Origin: Parahaliea mediterranea
GTDB lineage: Bacteria > Pseudomonadota > Gammaproteobacteria > Pseudomonadales > Halieaceae
Assembly: GCF_017255185.1 (NCBI RefSeq)
Contig: NZ_JAFKCZ010000005.1
Span: 248,001 to 312,000 of the forward strand
Direction of reading: 5' to 3'
DNA length: 64,000 nt
A program made the translations under genes and the position numbers. Below are positions 8,800 through 17,115 of this stretch, piece after piece; position 1 is the stretch's first letter, and each line of letters starts with the position of its first letter. The notes below the pieces were generated by a model that ran no database searches, was not told where the DNA came from, and saw nothing but the letters and a program-made list of their open reading frames with translations.

Positions 8800-9252
8800 C
8801 TAGCCCACCGGGTGCGGCGGCCAGTCCTGCGTGTCGATGGAGTCGGTCCAGTGGAAGAAGTCCACCAGGGCGTCGAGTTCTTCTTCGCTGAGGTCGAAGG
8901 CGGGCATCCGCCGCCTGCCGGGGGCGTTCAATGGCTGTGCCTTGATCCAGGCCTTGATGCCCTGCCGGGCGGCTTCCGGGTTGTCGCGCCCTCCGTAGCG
9001 GGTCCAGACGTTGCCGAGCTCCGGTGCGAAGTACGCGCCCTCGCCAAGAATGCTGTGGCAATTGATACAGCTGTGCTTTTCCCAGACGTGTTTGCCCCGG
9101 GCCACGGACTCGGTCAGTCCCTCCCTGTCGGTGGAGACATTCACCACGTACCAATGGCTGTGGGCGGTCAAGGCGGCAAAGATCAGGAAGAAAAACGTGG
9201 AGCCACCGAAGAAGATATTCCTCGCGGCATTGCGCGTAAGCAGTTCGTTCAT
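8800..9252 (-). CDS. norC: Nitric oxide reductase cytochrome c subunit
   Basis: NorC is a membrane-anchored monohaem cytochrome c that passes electrons to NorB. The 150-residue protein has one N-terminal anchor (residues 12-30), haem motif CINCH at 62-66, and a likely axial Met at 116 (RRMPAF). The ATG at 9252, preceded by GGGGAGAG, was preferred to a TTG 12 bases upstream. It is the first gene of norCBQD. Its promoter carries an NsrR-like palindrome and an FNR/DNR-like box. Confidence 0.95.
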   Translation of the reverse strand: MNELLTRNAARNIFFGGSTFFFLIFAALTAHSHWYVVNVSTDREGLTESVARGKHVWEKHSCINCHSILGEGAYFAPELGNVWTRYGGRDNPEAARQGIKAWIKAQPLNAPGRRRMPAFDLSEEELDALVDFFHWTDSIDTQDWPPHPVG

Positions 9253-9294
9253 CTCTCCCCCCAAAGAAAGGATGCCCGCGGGCAGCTCTTTTAT

Positions 9295-9317
9295 AACATG
9301 TATTTCGTATGCATTAT
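9295..9317. promoter_or_regulatory. NsrR-like operator of norCBQD
   Basis: Two half-sites form an 11-1-11 arrangement: AACATGTATTT on the plus strand matches the NsrR half-site AAGATGYATTT at 10 of 11 positions, and the other arm (ATAATGCATAC on the minus strand) at 7 of 11. The site covers the -10 region and the expected start of norC transcription, as expected for repression relieved by NO. Confidence 0.7.
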
Positions 9318-9344
9318 ATAAGACCTGTCTCCGCCAACAGTCAA
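9315..9344 (-). promoter_or_regulatory. norC sigma-70 promoter
   Basis: On the minus strand TTGACT (9339-9344) is followed after 18 bp by TATATA (9315-9320). The start would fall near 9308, about 55 bases before the norC ATG. The -10 overlaps the NsrR-like palindrome. Confidence 0.6.
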
Positions 9345-9361
9345 CCGTTATCTAGTGGTGA

Positions 9362-9375
9362 TTGATGCAGGTCAA
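9362..9375. promoter_or_regulatory. FNR/DNR-like box upstream of norC
   Basis: TTGATGCAGGTCAA matches TTGAT-N4-ATCAA at 9 of 10 positions. Its centre is about 60 bases upstream of the predicted norC start, the usual place for class I FNR-family activation. This predicts anaerobic or NO-dependent activation by an FNR, ANR or DNR protein not encoded in this window. Confidence 0.6.
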
Positions 9376-9456
9376 AGCGCGCGGGTAAGGTGGTGGGGGG
9401 CTTGGCTCCGCGGTATCGCAATTACCCGGGTAAATAAAGCCCGGGCACGCCTGTGC

Positions 9457-9897
9457 TCAGGGGGCAATCGCCAGCAGTTCGCGCAGCCGTCGCGCCTCCC
9501 TGGCGGGCAGCAGGTCGGCCAGGCTCTGCTGGTCGAGTACCTCCAGGAATGCCGCCGTGGCCCGGGCGAAGGTCTTCTTGAGTTCGCAACCGCCATCCAG
9601 AATGCAGCTTCCCGCTCCTCCCATGCACTCCACAACGCCCAGCTCGCTTTCCATGTCGCGAAACACGGCCCCGAGGCTGATCATTTCGGGGGAGCGCGTG
9701 AGTCGCAGCCCGCCACTCTTGCCCCGCGTGGTCAGCAGGTATCCACAGCGAGCCAGCCTGTGGACGACTTTGGTCAGGTGGTTGCGTGAAATCGCGTAGC
9801 GTTCGGCTATCTCGCCAATGGTCGCCGCCTCGCCATTCTTGAGAGCGACATAGATAAGTACGCGCAGGGCGTAGTCGGTGTGGCGGGTAACGCGCAT
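9457..9897 (-). CDS. nsrR: NsrR, NO-sensing Rrf2-family repressor
   Basis: The 146-residue Rrf2 regulator has an N-terminal winged helix (about 1-75, including RHTDYALRVLIYVAL) and three cysteines at 91, 98 and 104 that would hold the NO-sensitive Fe-S cluster. The spacing C-x6-C-x5-C is close to that of known NsrR proteins (C-x5-C is more usual for the first pair). It lies just upstream of norCBQD on the same strand, and an NsrR-like palindrome sits in the norC promoter, which supports NsrR over other Rrf2 proteins. Confidence 0.85.
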   Translation of the reverse strand: MRVTRHTDYALRVLIYVALKNGEAATIGEIAERYAISRNHLTKVVHRLARCGYLLTTRGKSGGLRLTRSPEMISLGAVFRDMESELGVVECMGGAGSCILDGGCELKKTFARATAAFLEVLDQQSLADLLPAREARRLRELLAIAP

Positions 9898-10162
9898 GCT
9901 GAGTCTCTCCCCTAAGCGGGGCGTCCATCGGGGCGGGTCTGGTGAGTGTCGGGCTGTAGATTATCACGAATAACAAGGGTCCTGCCGACGACGGGCTTGT
10001 TGCGAGAGTCCTCCCGGCGAGGCTGGCGGGTGCGCTTGGGTCACGGGAAGACGGGGTAAGGCGGGACGAAATGCGGGCTGGCGTCTGGTTTGGAGGAAAG
10101 GTAACCTCTGGCCGGGGAGGGTGCCTCGGGCACCTGTTGAGCGAACTGGATAAAGCTGTACC

Positions 10163-10930
10163 GTGGTGATCAGGGAAGATATTTTGGCGTTGTGGGATGC
10201 GCTGGCGGACTATCCGGCCTGGGAGATGGATGCCGCGCTGGATCACTTGCTCGAGACGCTGTGCGGGCTGGTGGGTGCCCACGACGGCTACTGGGTCGGC
10301 GCGGTGCGTGTCGACGAGCCGGAGGCGGAGGACCCCTACCTCGGGTGGCGACCCCTGCGGGTCAGCTACCTGAGCCGCGAGCCCAACAGCGAGCGGATCA
10401 GCCGACGCCTGTCGCGGGCGGTACAGCGCGGCGACAACATTGACCCCATCGCGGTGCAGATTCGCTATGCGGGCCGTTTCCGGGTGCACACCCTGCGCGA
10501 CATCATGCCGCCCGCTTTTTTCGATTCGGAGCATTTCGACCAGGTGTACCGCGTGCGGAATATCAACGACACCCTGTTTGCGGTGTTTCCCCTGAACGAG
10601 GACACTGAGGCCTACTACGGATTTCACCGCACCAACGGCGAGACCTACAGCCAGGAGGATTATCAACTGGTCGGCACCGCTTTGCGCGCGATTCGTTGGT
10701 TCCATCGCCAGCTGTTCCTCAGCCACGGCCTGCTGATTGCCCAGACGCCGCTGTCGCCGGCCCATCGACGGGTTCTGCACCGCCTGCTGACCCGTGACAG
10801 CGAGGCGACCATCGCCGAAAAACTTGAATTGACTCCCGCCACCGTGCACACCTACGTGCGCGATATTTACCGCGGCCTCGGCGTGCGCAGCCGGGCGGCG
10901 CTCACCGCCCTGTGGCTGGGGTGCGCGTGA
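10163..10930 (+). CDS. LuxR-type transcription regulator
   Basis: The 255-residue protein has an N-terminal sensor-like region of about 190 residues without a clear family and a C-terminal LuxR helix-turn-helix (about 192-250: LSPAHRRVLHRLLTRDSEATIAEKLELTPATVHTYVRDIYRGLGV). No receiver domain or autoinducer-binding signature is apparent. The GTG start at 10163 has only a weak ribosome-binding site, so the exact start is uncertain. It is divergent from nsrR and convergent with the BCCT transporter (15-bp gap). Its ligand and targets are unknown. Confidence 0.75.
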   Translation: MVIREDILALWDALADYPAWEMDAALDHLLETLCGLVGAHDGYWVGAVRVDEPEAEDPYLGWRPLRVSYLSREPNSERISRRLSRAVQRGDNIDPIAVQIRYAGRFRVHTLRDIMPPAFFDSEHFDQVYRVRNINDTLFAVFPLNEDTEAYYGFHRTNGETYSQEDYQLVGTALRAIRWFHRQLFLSHGLLIAQTPLSPAHRRVLHRLLTRDSEATIAEKLELTPATVHTYVRDIYRGLGVRSRAALTALWLGCA

Positions 10931-10945
10931 GCGGCCGGCGCGGGC

Positions 10946-12544
10946 TCAGTCGTCCCTGGCGGGGGCGTCGGCCGGCAGCACCAGCACCGGTTTTTTCACC
11001 GCCCCGCCGAAGTCCTGCCTGAGCCAGCGCAGCAGGGCCACGGCCAGCAGCAGCAACACCGGGATCAGCGGCAGCGCGGTGATGATGGTCAACGACTGCA
11101 CCGTTTTCAGGCCGCCGACGACCAGCAGGCCCACGGCGATAAAGGCCAGGGCAAAGGCCCAGGTCAGGCGGTTGCGCCGCGACGGTTCCTGGTCGCCGCG
11201 CAGGTCGTGGGTGCTGATGCTGGCCAGCACGTAGGCGGCGGAATCCAGGGTGGTGGCCAGGAAGATAAAGCTGAGGAAGGTGTAGACCGCGATCATCAGC
11301 CCGCCCAGGGGCATCTGCCGCACGATGTCGACCACCGTGGCTGAAATGCCCTGACCGGCCAGTCGCTCGACCACCGGCAGGGCGCCGGACAGTTCCAGGT
11401 CCAGGGCGTAGCCGCCGCAGATGGCGAGGAAGGAACAGCAGCCGAGGCTGCCCCAGCCGATCACTCCCAGCACCAGGTGGCGGATGGTGCGGCCGCGGGA
11501 GATGCGGCCGAAGAACAGCCCCATCATCGGCGCGTAGGACACCCACCAGGCCCAGTAGAACAGGGTCCAGGCCTCGGGGAAGCCGCCGCGCTCCACCGGG
11601 TCCAGCCAGAAGCTCATGCGGGTGAAGTTGTCCAGCATCAGGCCCAGGCTGTTGGCGCTCAGCGACAGGATGAACACCGTGGGCCCGGCGAACAGGATGA
11701 ACAGCAGGATCGCCATCGCCAGGCCGATGTTGATGTCGCTGAGCACGCTGATGCCCTTGTGCAGGCCGCGGTACACGCTGGCGCCGAACAGCAGCGTCCA
11801 GAAGGCCAGCACGCCGAAGCGGGTCAGCAGGTTGTCGGGGATGCCCAGCAACTCGCCGACAAAGGCCGACACCAGGGGCACCCCCAGGCCCAGGGAGGTG
11901 CCGGCGCCGCCGATCAGGCCGATGATCACCAGGGTGTCGATCACCGGTTTCCAGCGGCGCCGGGCGGGGCTGTTCAGTACTGGCGCGCAGGCCTCGGAGA
12001 TGCGCAGGGCGTGGCGGTCCTTTACATACAGCATGTAGGCCACCGGCACCGCCGGGATGGCGTACAGGGCCCAGGGGATGAAGCCCCAGTGGAACTGCCC
12101 GTACATGTGCGCCCATTCCACCGCCGCGCTGGAGTGGGCCTCAACCCCCAGTGGCGGCGTCGACAGGTAGTAGATGGGCTCGACGAAAGCCCAACTCACC
12201 AGGCCGATGCCGATACCGGCGCTGAACATCATCGCCGCCCAGGGGATCTCCGCGAACTCCACGCCGTCCCCGGCCTTGCCCAGTTTCACCTGGCCGTAGC
12301 GGCCGAAGGCCAGCCACAGGGCGAACACGAAGGCGCCGCCGCCGGTGAGTACGAACAGCCAGCCGAACTGGCTGGTGACGAAGTTCATCGCGGCGCGGGC
12401 GGTGGCCTCGGCCTGCTCCGGGAAGCCGGTCAGGTAGATGCCCGCCGCCAGCACCAGCAGCAGCGAGGGCGCGAACACCGCCCAGTCGATGCGGGCACCG
12501 CTGGGCAGGTCGCTGGAGTGGGGCGTGTTCAGTGTTTCCGGCAT
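10946..12544 (-). CDS. BCCT-family betaine/carnitine/choline transporter
   Basis: The 532-residue protein has about 12 membrane helices and the BCCT core, including QFHWGFIPWALYAIPAVPVAY and the aromatic substrate-site segment FYWAWWVSYAP. These transporters import quaternary ammonium compounds with Na+ or exchange them. The cdh genes 7 kb away make carnitine or glycine betaine a likely substrate. The C-terminal tail is short, which argues against an osmosensing BetP-like type and for a catabolic or constitutive uptake role. The start at 12544 follows the TonB-receptor stop region by 28 bp, so it may be co-transcribed with that receptor. Confidence 0.88.
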   Translation of the reverse strand: MPETLNTPHSSDLPSGARIDWAVFAPSLLLVLAAGIYLTGFPEQAEATARAAMNFVTSQFGWLFVLTGGGAFVFALWLAFGRYGQVKLGKAGDGVEFAEIPWAAMMFSAGIGIGLVSWAFVEPIYYLSTPPLGVEAHSSAAVEWAHMYGQFHWGFIPWALYAIPAVPVAYMLYVKDRHALRISEACAPVLNSPARRRWKPVIDTLVIIGLIGGAGTSLGLGVPLVSAFVGELLGIPDNLLTRFGVLAFWTLLFGASVYRGLHKGISVLSDINIGLAMAILLFILFAGPTVFILSLSANSLGLMLDNFTRMSFWLDPVERGGFPEAWTLFYWAWWVSYAPMMGLFFGRISRGRTIRHLVLGVIGWGSLGCCSFLAICGGYALDLELSGALPVVERLAGQGISATVVDIVRQMPLGGLMIAVYTFLSFIFLATTLDSAAYVLASISTHDLRGDQEPSRRNRLTWAFALAFIAVGLLVVGGLKTVQSLTIITALPLIPVLLLLAVALLRWLRQDFGGAVKKPVLVLPADAPARDD

Positions 12545-12572
12545 GGTGTCCGCTACACTACCTCAACCGGCT

Positions 12573-14705
12573 TCAAAATGCGTAGGAGGCGGTCACGCCC
12601 CACATGGTGGGGTCGCCGTACACCGGGTGGCCGTCGCCGAGGCCGGCCGTGAAACTGTGCACCACGTACTCCTCGTCGGCGATGTTCTTGCCCCACAGGG
12701 CGAATTCCCAGCCGTTATACATGCGCAGGGCGGCGCGGGCGTTGACCAGGCTGTAGCTACCGGCGCCGCTCTCGATCACGTTGGCGGTGCTGAAATACAT
12801 CTCGTCGGTGTAGGTCACGTCGGTGCGCAGCAGCAACTCGCCCAGGTTGCCCAGGGGCTGGGTGTACTGCAGGCCCAGCGAGCCGCTGGTGTCCGGCGCG
12901 CGCATCAGCTGATTGCCCTCCACCGCGGGGTTGGCGGGAAACGCGGTGTACTCGGTGTCCATCACGTTACCGGCCAGGAAGATATCCAGGCGCTCCAGCG
13001 GGGTCCACCAGATTTCCAGTTCGAGCCCTTGCATCTCGGCGTCGGCGGTGGCGGTGATCACCTCGGAGGTCTCCACGTCGACGAAAAAGTTCTGCAGGTC
13101 CTGGTAGTCGCTGTAGAACAGGTTGGCGTTGATGCGCAGGGTGCTCTCCAGCAGCTCCGACTTGAAGCCCACCTCGTAGCTTGACACCACCTCCTGGTCG
13201 AAGGGCTTCTCCGCTTCCACGCGGGTCGCCGCCAGGCCGTTGTAGCCGCCGGCCTTGTAGCCCTCGGCCCAGGTGGCGTAGAGCATGATGTCGTCGCTGA
13301 GGTTGTATTCCAGGCCCAGTTTGGGGGTGAACTTGCTCCAGGTCTCCTCTTCGTCCACCGCGTAGGCCTCCAGCAGGTAGCCCAGGATGTCGGGGTTGCT
13401 GGTGACATTGGTGAACTGCTTTTCATCCCAGGTGTAACGGCCGCCGGCGATCAGGCTCAGGCGTTCGCTGAGGTACCAGGTGGCCTCGCCGAACACCGAG
13501 GCGCTGGTGCTGTCCATCTCGGCATCCCACAGGGGCCGGGAGGCGCCGGGGATGCCGATGGTGCCGGAGGAGTCGAAGGACTCCAGGCGGTCCACTGACT
13601 CGTCGAAATAGTAGGCGCCCACCGTGTAGCCGAAGCCCTCCATCTCGGCGGCGTAGCGCAACTCCTGGGAGAACTGGGTGGACTCCTCCTCGGCGTCGTT
13701 GGTCAGCGACAGCACCGACCAGGTGCCGCTGAGGTCGTCGAGGAAGCTGTAATCGTTGGCGCGGTAGGCGGTGATCGAGGTCAGGGTGCCGGGACCGACT
13801 TCCCAGTTCAGGGTGGCGGAGGCGCCGTACAGCTCGCGCTCGGTGAAGCCGTCAAAGTCCAGCGACACCCTGTCCACCGGCTCGCCGGGCAGTGGCGGCG
13901 CCACGTTGATGGTACTGCGGGCCGCCGGACCCCGGAGGTCGTCGTCCCTGCCGTAGTCGGCCGACAGCAGCAGGTCGGCGTTGGCGCCGAGATCGAAGGC
14001 CAGCTTGGCCCGGGCGCTGATGTTGTCCTCGTTTTTCAGGTCGTGGCCGGTGACCACGTTGTCCACGTGGCCGTCGCGCTGGCGGCTGGACACCGCGATG
14101 CGGCCGCGCACGCTGCCGTCCGCGGCCAGCGGGCCGCTGAGCATGCCGTTGATGGCCAGCAGATTGTAATTGCCCGCGGTCACTTCCGCGCGCGCCTCCA
14201 GCTCATTGCCGGGTTTGTTGGTGATGATGTTCATGGCGCCGCCGGCCACGTTGCGCCCGTACAGGGTGCCCTGGGGGCCGCGCAGCACCTCGATGCGCTG
14301 CACGTCGAACATGTCGGCGCCGTAGCCGCCGGCGCGACCGGCGTAGACCTCGTCGATGAACACGCCAATGGAGGTGTCGTCGCCGACGCTGCTGGAATTG
14401 GTGCCCACGCCGCGGATATAGGGGGCCGGGGTGGTCGGGTTGTAGTTGGAGATGGAGAAGCTGGGGGTGTGGGCGGTGACGTCGCCAATATCCAGGATAC
14501 CACTGTTGCGGATGGTGTCCTCGCCGAAGGCAGATACGGCCACCGCCACCTGCTGCAGGTTCTCGGATTTTTTCTGCGCGGTGACGATCACCTCTTCCAG
14601 CGCGGCGGCGACCGGCAGGGCGGCGCCGCCCAGCAGGCCGGCGGTCAGCAGGCGCGCGAGGGGCAATCGCGGTGATCGGGGTTGTCTGTTCGGCAATTGG
14701 CTCAT
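12573..14705 (-). CDS. TonB-dependent receptor
   Basis: The 710-residue outer-membrane receptor has a signal peptide (to about residue 32), a TonB box region EEVIVTAQKKSENLQQV, a plug domain (GVGTNSSSVGDDTSIGVFID, then LRGPQGTLYGRN) and a C-terminal beta-barrel ending in aromatic SYAF. The ATG at 14705 is preceded by GGAGAG at suitable spacing; the frame stays open further upstream. It belongs to the large CirA/FecA-like group common in marine bacteria for siderophores, sterols or aromatics. The downstream BCCT transporter gene is 28 bp away on the same strand, hinting at joint use. Confidence 0.92.
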   Translation of the reverse strand: MSQLPNRQPRSPRLPLARLLTAGLLGGAALPVAAALEEVIVTAQKKSENLQQVAVAVSAFGEDTIRNSGILDIGDVTAHTPSFSISNYNPTTPAPYIRGVGTNSSSVGDDTSIGVFIDEVYAGRAGGYGADMFDVQRIEVLRGPQGTLYGRNVAGGAMNIITNKPGNELEARAEVTAGNYNLLAINGMLSGPLAADGSVRGRIAVSSRQRDGHVDNVVTGHDLKNEDNISARAKLAFDLGANADLLLSADYGRDDDLRGPAARSTINVAPPLPGEPVDRVSLDFDGFTERELYGASATLNWEVGPGTLTSITAYRANDYSFLDDLSGTWSVLSLTNDAEEESTQFSQELRYAAEMEGFGYTVGAYYFDESVDRLESFDSSGTIGIPGASRPLWDAEMDSTSASVFGEATWYLSERLSLIAGGRYTWDEKQFTNVTSNPDILGYLLEAYAVDEEETWSKFTPKLGLEYNLSDDIMLYATWAEGYKAGGYNGLAATRVEAEKPFDQEVVSSYEVGFKSELLESTLRINANLFYSDYQDLQNFFVDVETSEVITATADAEMQGLELEIWWTPLERLDIFLAGNVMDTEYTAFPANPAVEGNQLMRAPDTSGSLGLQYTQPLGNLGELLLRTDVTYTDEMYFSTANVIESGAGSYSLVNARAALRMYNGWEFALWGKNIADEEYVVHSFTAGLGDGHPVYGDPTMWGVTASYAF

Positions 14706-14801
14706 GGTGTCATCTCTCCGTATCCGTCGCGGTGCAAATAGAAAGAACTCAAAAGGAATGGCGCGTATCATACGGCGTGGATAGCTTATTATTTGACGAA
14801 A

Positions 14802-14821
14802 TACGACGCTTTGTTGTCGTA
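14802..14821. promoter_or_regulatory. Inverted repeat upstream of TonB receptor
   Basis: TACGAC at 14802-14807 and GTCGTA at 14816-14821 form a perfect 6-bp inverted repeat with an 8-bp spacer, about 100 bp upstream of the receptor ATG and in the AT-richer part of a 250-bp divergent intergenic space. It is a candidate operator for a dimeric regulator; the regulator is unknown. Confidence 0.35.
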
Positions 14822-14956
14822 AGCCGCAGAACAAAGGCTTTGAATACGAATAATCTTGGCCCTCGAGCGCCTCGCGGGACCCGCATTCCCTTGGCGCGGC
14901 TCCGGGCCATACGCTAGTCTGGTGTGTCCGTGGTTGAGTGAAGTGGAGTGCCGACG

Positions 14957-15256
14957 ATGCCTGCACAAAGTGAATCGGGAGCAAAGGATCGGGAAGCGGA
15001 GCTGGCCGCCAGCAAGGCGGCCGCGATGGAGGCCTACGAGAAGTTGCTGGACGCCCGCCTGCATTTTCGCCAGGCGGCGGCAGCGGCCGGCATGGACCTC
15101 AAGGAAGAGGCCCTGGAGCAGATCCAGCACGGCCGCGAGAAGGCCGAGGAACTCGGCGCCGAGGCCACCCGCTACGTGCGGGACAAGCCCCTGGCCAGCC
15201 TGGGGCTGGCCTTCCTGGCGGGCTATATCCTGGCCCAGGTGTTCGGCCGCCGATGA
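14957..15256 (+). CDS. YqjD/ElaB-like DUF883 protein
   Basis: The 99-residue protein has a charged, coiled-coil-like region (15-75) and one C-terminal membrane anchor (ASLGLAFLAGYILAQVFGRR). This is the pattern of ElaB/YqjD proteins, which tether ribosomes or stress factors to the inner membrane in E. coli. GGAG lies 9 bases before the ATG at 14957. It overlaps the next gene by 4 bp. Confidence 0.8.
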   Translation: MPAQSESGAKDREAELAASKAAAMEAYEKLLDARLHFRQAAAAAGMDLKEEALEQIQHGREKAEELGAEATRYVRDKPLASLGLAFLAGYILAQVFGRR

Positions 15257-15696
15257 GCGGAGCCGGAGACGCCGGGCCCCCGGAAAGCCCGGCCCCGGCC
15301 GGGGCGCGGGAGCAGGCCGAGTGGTTACAGTTGTTACAGCTGACCGCGGATACCGGCAGCGACCTGGGCCAGCTGTTGGTATTGGAGCTGCGCCTGGCCC
15401 TGGCCAGTCTCGGGCGCATGCTGTTGCTGGCGCTGGCCTTCCTGCCGCTGTTGCTGCTCGCCTGGTTGGGCCTGACCCTGCTGCCCGCGGTGCTGTTGTA
15501 CCAGCACAGTGGCTCCCCCGCGCTGGGCGTGTTGCTGTTCCTGGCCATCCAGCTGATGGCGCTGGGCGGCATTGCTATGGCCTGGCTGCGCTATCGCAAG
15601 GGTTTGGGCCTGCCGCGCACACGGCGCCAGTGGCGGGCTTTTACTGGAGAGGGTACCGGGGAGGGTGGCGGTGAGCCTGAAGTCGCTGAACCTTGA
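15253..15696 (+). CDS. YqjE / phage-holin-like membrane protein
   Basis: The 147-residue protein has a hydrophilic N-terminus, two strong membrane segments (about 55-82 and 88-112) and a polar tail, matching the YqjE/Holin-X (PF07332) pattern. It overlaps the upstream DUF883 gene (ATGA) and the downstream YqjK-like gene by 26 bp. The order YqjD-YqjE-YqjK matches the conserved enterobacterial cluster, which supports the call. Confidence 0.75.
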   Translation: MSGAGDAGPPESPAPAGAREQAEWLQLLQLTADTGSDLGQLLVLELRLALASLGRMLLLALAFLPLLLLAWLGLTLLPAVLLYQHSGSPALGVLLFLAIQLMALGGIAMAWLRYRKGLGLPRTRRQWRAFTGEGTGEGGGEPEVAEP

Positions 15697-15934
15697 AATC
15701 CGCGAACTGGATGCGCGTCTCGATGCCCGCCAACGGCGCCTGGGCGAGTTGCGAGCAGGCGCCGTGACCCGCCTGCGGGCCGTGCCTCCACTGTGGTGGC
15801 TTGGCGGCGGCCTGGCGGCGGGCTTCCTGATGGGCCGCCGCGGCGGCGCGGCCAGCCTGCGCCGGGTCCGCACCGGCCTGCGCCTGGTGTCGCTGCTGCC
15901 CCTGGGGCTGGGCATGGGAGTGGGCGAGCTTTGA
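15671..15934 (+). CDS. YqjK-like small membrane protein
   Basis: With a GTG start at 15671 (GGGAGGG shortly upstream) the product is 87 residues: a helical basic N-terminus (SLNLEIRELDARLDARQRRL), a glycine-rich membrane segment (about 42-55) and a second hydrophobic stretch near the C-terminus. It resembles YqjK in size and position after YqjD and YqjE. The stop TGA overlaps the proposed TTG start of the next gene. Confidence 0.6.
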   Translation: MSLKSLNLEIRELDARLDARQRRLGELRAGAVTRLRAVPPLWWLGGGLAAGFLMGRRGGAASLRRVRTGLRLVSLLPLGLGMGVGEL

Positions 15935-17115
15935 GCGGTCCCGAGACGCCGCCCGCGACGGCGGCGGGATCGGCCGCGAAAAAGCGGGCGCCGGGCATCG
16001 CTGCCCAATACTGGCTGTTGGGGCTGGCGGTACTCTACACCCTGTACTTTGCCAGGACCCTGCTGATTCCCATTGTGGTGGCACTGCTGTTCGCGCTGCT
16101 GTTGAGTCCGCTGGTCAATGCCCTCAAGCGCTTCTATGTGCCGCGCAGCCTTTCCGCCTTTGTCCTGCTGGCCTGCATCGGCGGGCCCGTGGCCCTGTTG
16201 GGGGTCGAGCTGGCGGAGCCGGCGCAGAAGTGGCTCAAGCGGTTGCCGGAACTGGGCATGCAGCTGAGCGAGGAGCTGGACTCGATCACCGAGTCTCTTG
16301 CGCCCCGGCAGGAGCCCGCGCCGGTGCCGGAGCCCGCGCCCCCGAAGGAAGAGGGGGGCTTCACTTTTTTCGGCCTGTTCGGCGATGACGAAGAGCCCGC
16401 GCCGCAGCCGCTCCCCGAGCCGCCCCCGGAACCCGCCCAGGGCGCAGTCACCGAGAAGTTGCTGCAGGGAAGCCTCGAACTGGTGATCTCCGTGGTCGGG
16501 GCCGCGCCACTGCTGCTGGTGCAGCTGCTGACCTTCGTGATCCTGGTGCTGTTCCAGCTGATTTTCGGCCAGCGCCTGTGGCAGGGCGCGATCGAGATTT
16601 TCCCCCGGGTGCGCGACAAGCGGCAGGCCGGCCTGGTGGTCGCGCGGGTGCAGCGGGAGCTGTCGCGCTACATTCTCACCGTCAGCCTGATCAACACCGC
16701 CCTGGGGGTGACCACCGCGGCGGCGTTGTGGCTACTGGGGGTGGATGACGCGCTGCTGTGGGGCGCGCTGGTCGGGCTGCTGAATTTTGCACCCTATGTC
16801 GGCCCGCTGGTGGCGCTCTGCGTCCTGGGCCTGGCCGGCCTGGTGCAGTACGGTCTCGAAGCGACGGCACTGCTGCCGGCGCTGGTTTACTTCCTGATCA
16901 ACATGGCCGAGGCCCAGTTCGTCACGCCCCTGGTGCTGGGACGCAACATGCGCCTCAACCCGCTGGTGTTGGTGCTGTGGCTGATCGTGTGGGGCTGGCT
17001 GTGGGGCGCCGCCGGCGTGCTGCTGGCGGTGCCGTTGCTGGTGTGCCTGAAACTGGCCGCGCAGCAGCTCGATATCCTGCAGTACTGGGTGCGCCTGATC
17101 GAGACCCGGGCCTGA
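15931..17115 (+). CDS. AI-2E/TqsA-family transporter
   Basis: This is a PF01594 (YdgG/PerM-like) integral membrane protein. There are N-terminal helices (YWLLGLAVLYTLYFARTLLI), a proline- and glutamate-rich insert (about 125-165) between the early helices and the core, then conserved segments LLNFAPYVGPLVAL and VTPLVLGRNMRLNPLVL. No ATG or GTG fits near the upstream stop; the TTG at 15931 forms TTGA with it, so a TTG start (394 residues) with coupling is proposed. The substrate is uncertain: relatives export autoinducer-2, ions or unknown solutes. It ends directly against the convergent emrB stop. Confidence 0.78.
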   Translation: MSGPETPPATAAGSAAKKRAPGIAAQYWLLGLAVLYTLYFARTLLIPIVVALLFALLLSPLVNALKRFYVPRSLSAFVLLACIGGPVALLGVELAEPAQKWLKRLPELGMQLSEELDSITESLAPRQEPAPVPEPAPPKEEGGFTFFGLFGDDEEPAPQPLPEPPPEPAQGAVTEKLLQGSLELVISVVGAAPLLLVQLLTFVILVLFQLIFGQRLWQGAIEIFPRVRDKRQAGLVVARVQRELSRYILTVSLINTALGVTTAAALWLLGVDDALLWGALVGLLNFAPYVGPLVALCVLGLAGLVQYGLEATALLPALVYFLINMAEAQFVTPLVLGRNMRLNPLVLVLWLIVWGWLWGAAGVLLAVPLLVCLKLAAQQLDILQYWVRLIETRA

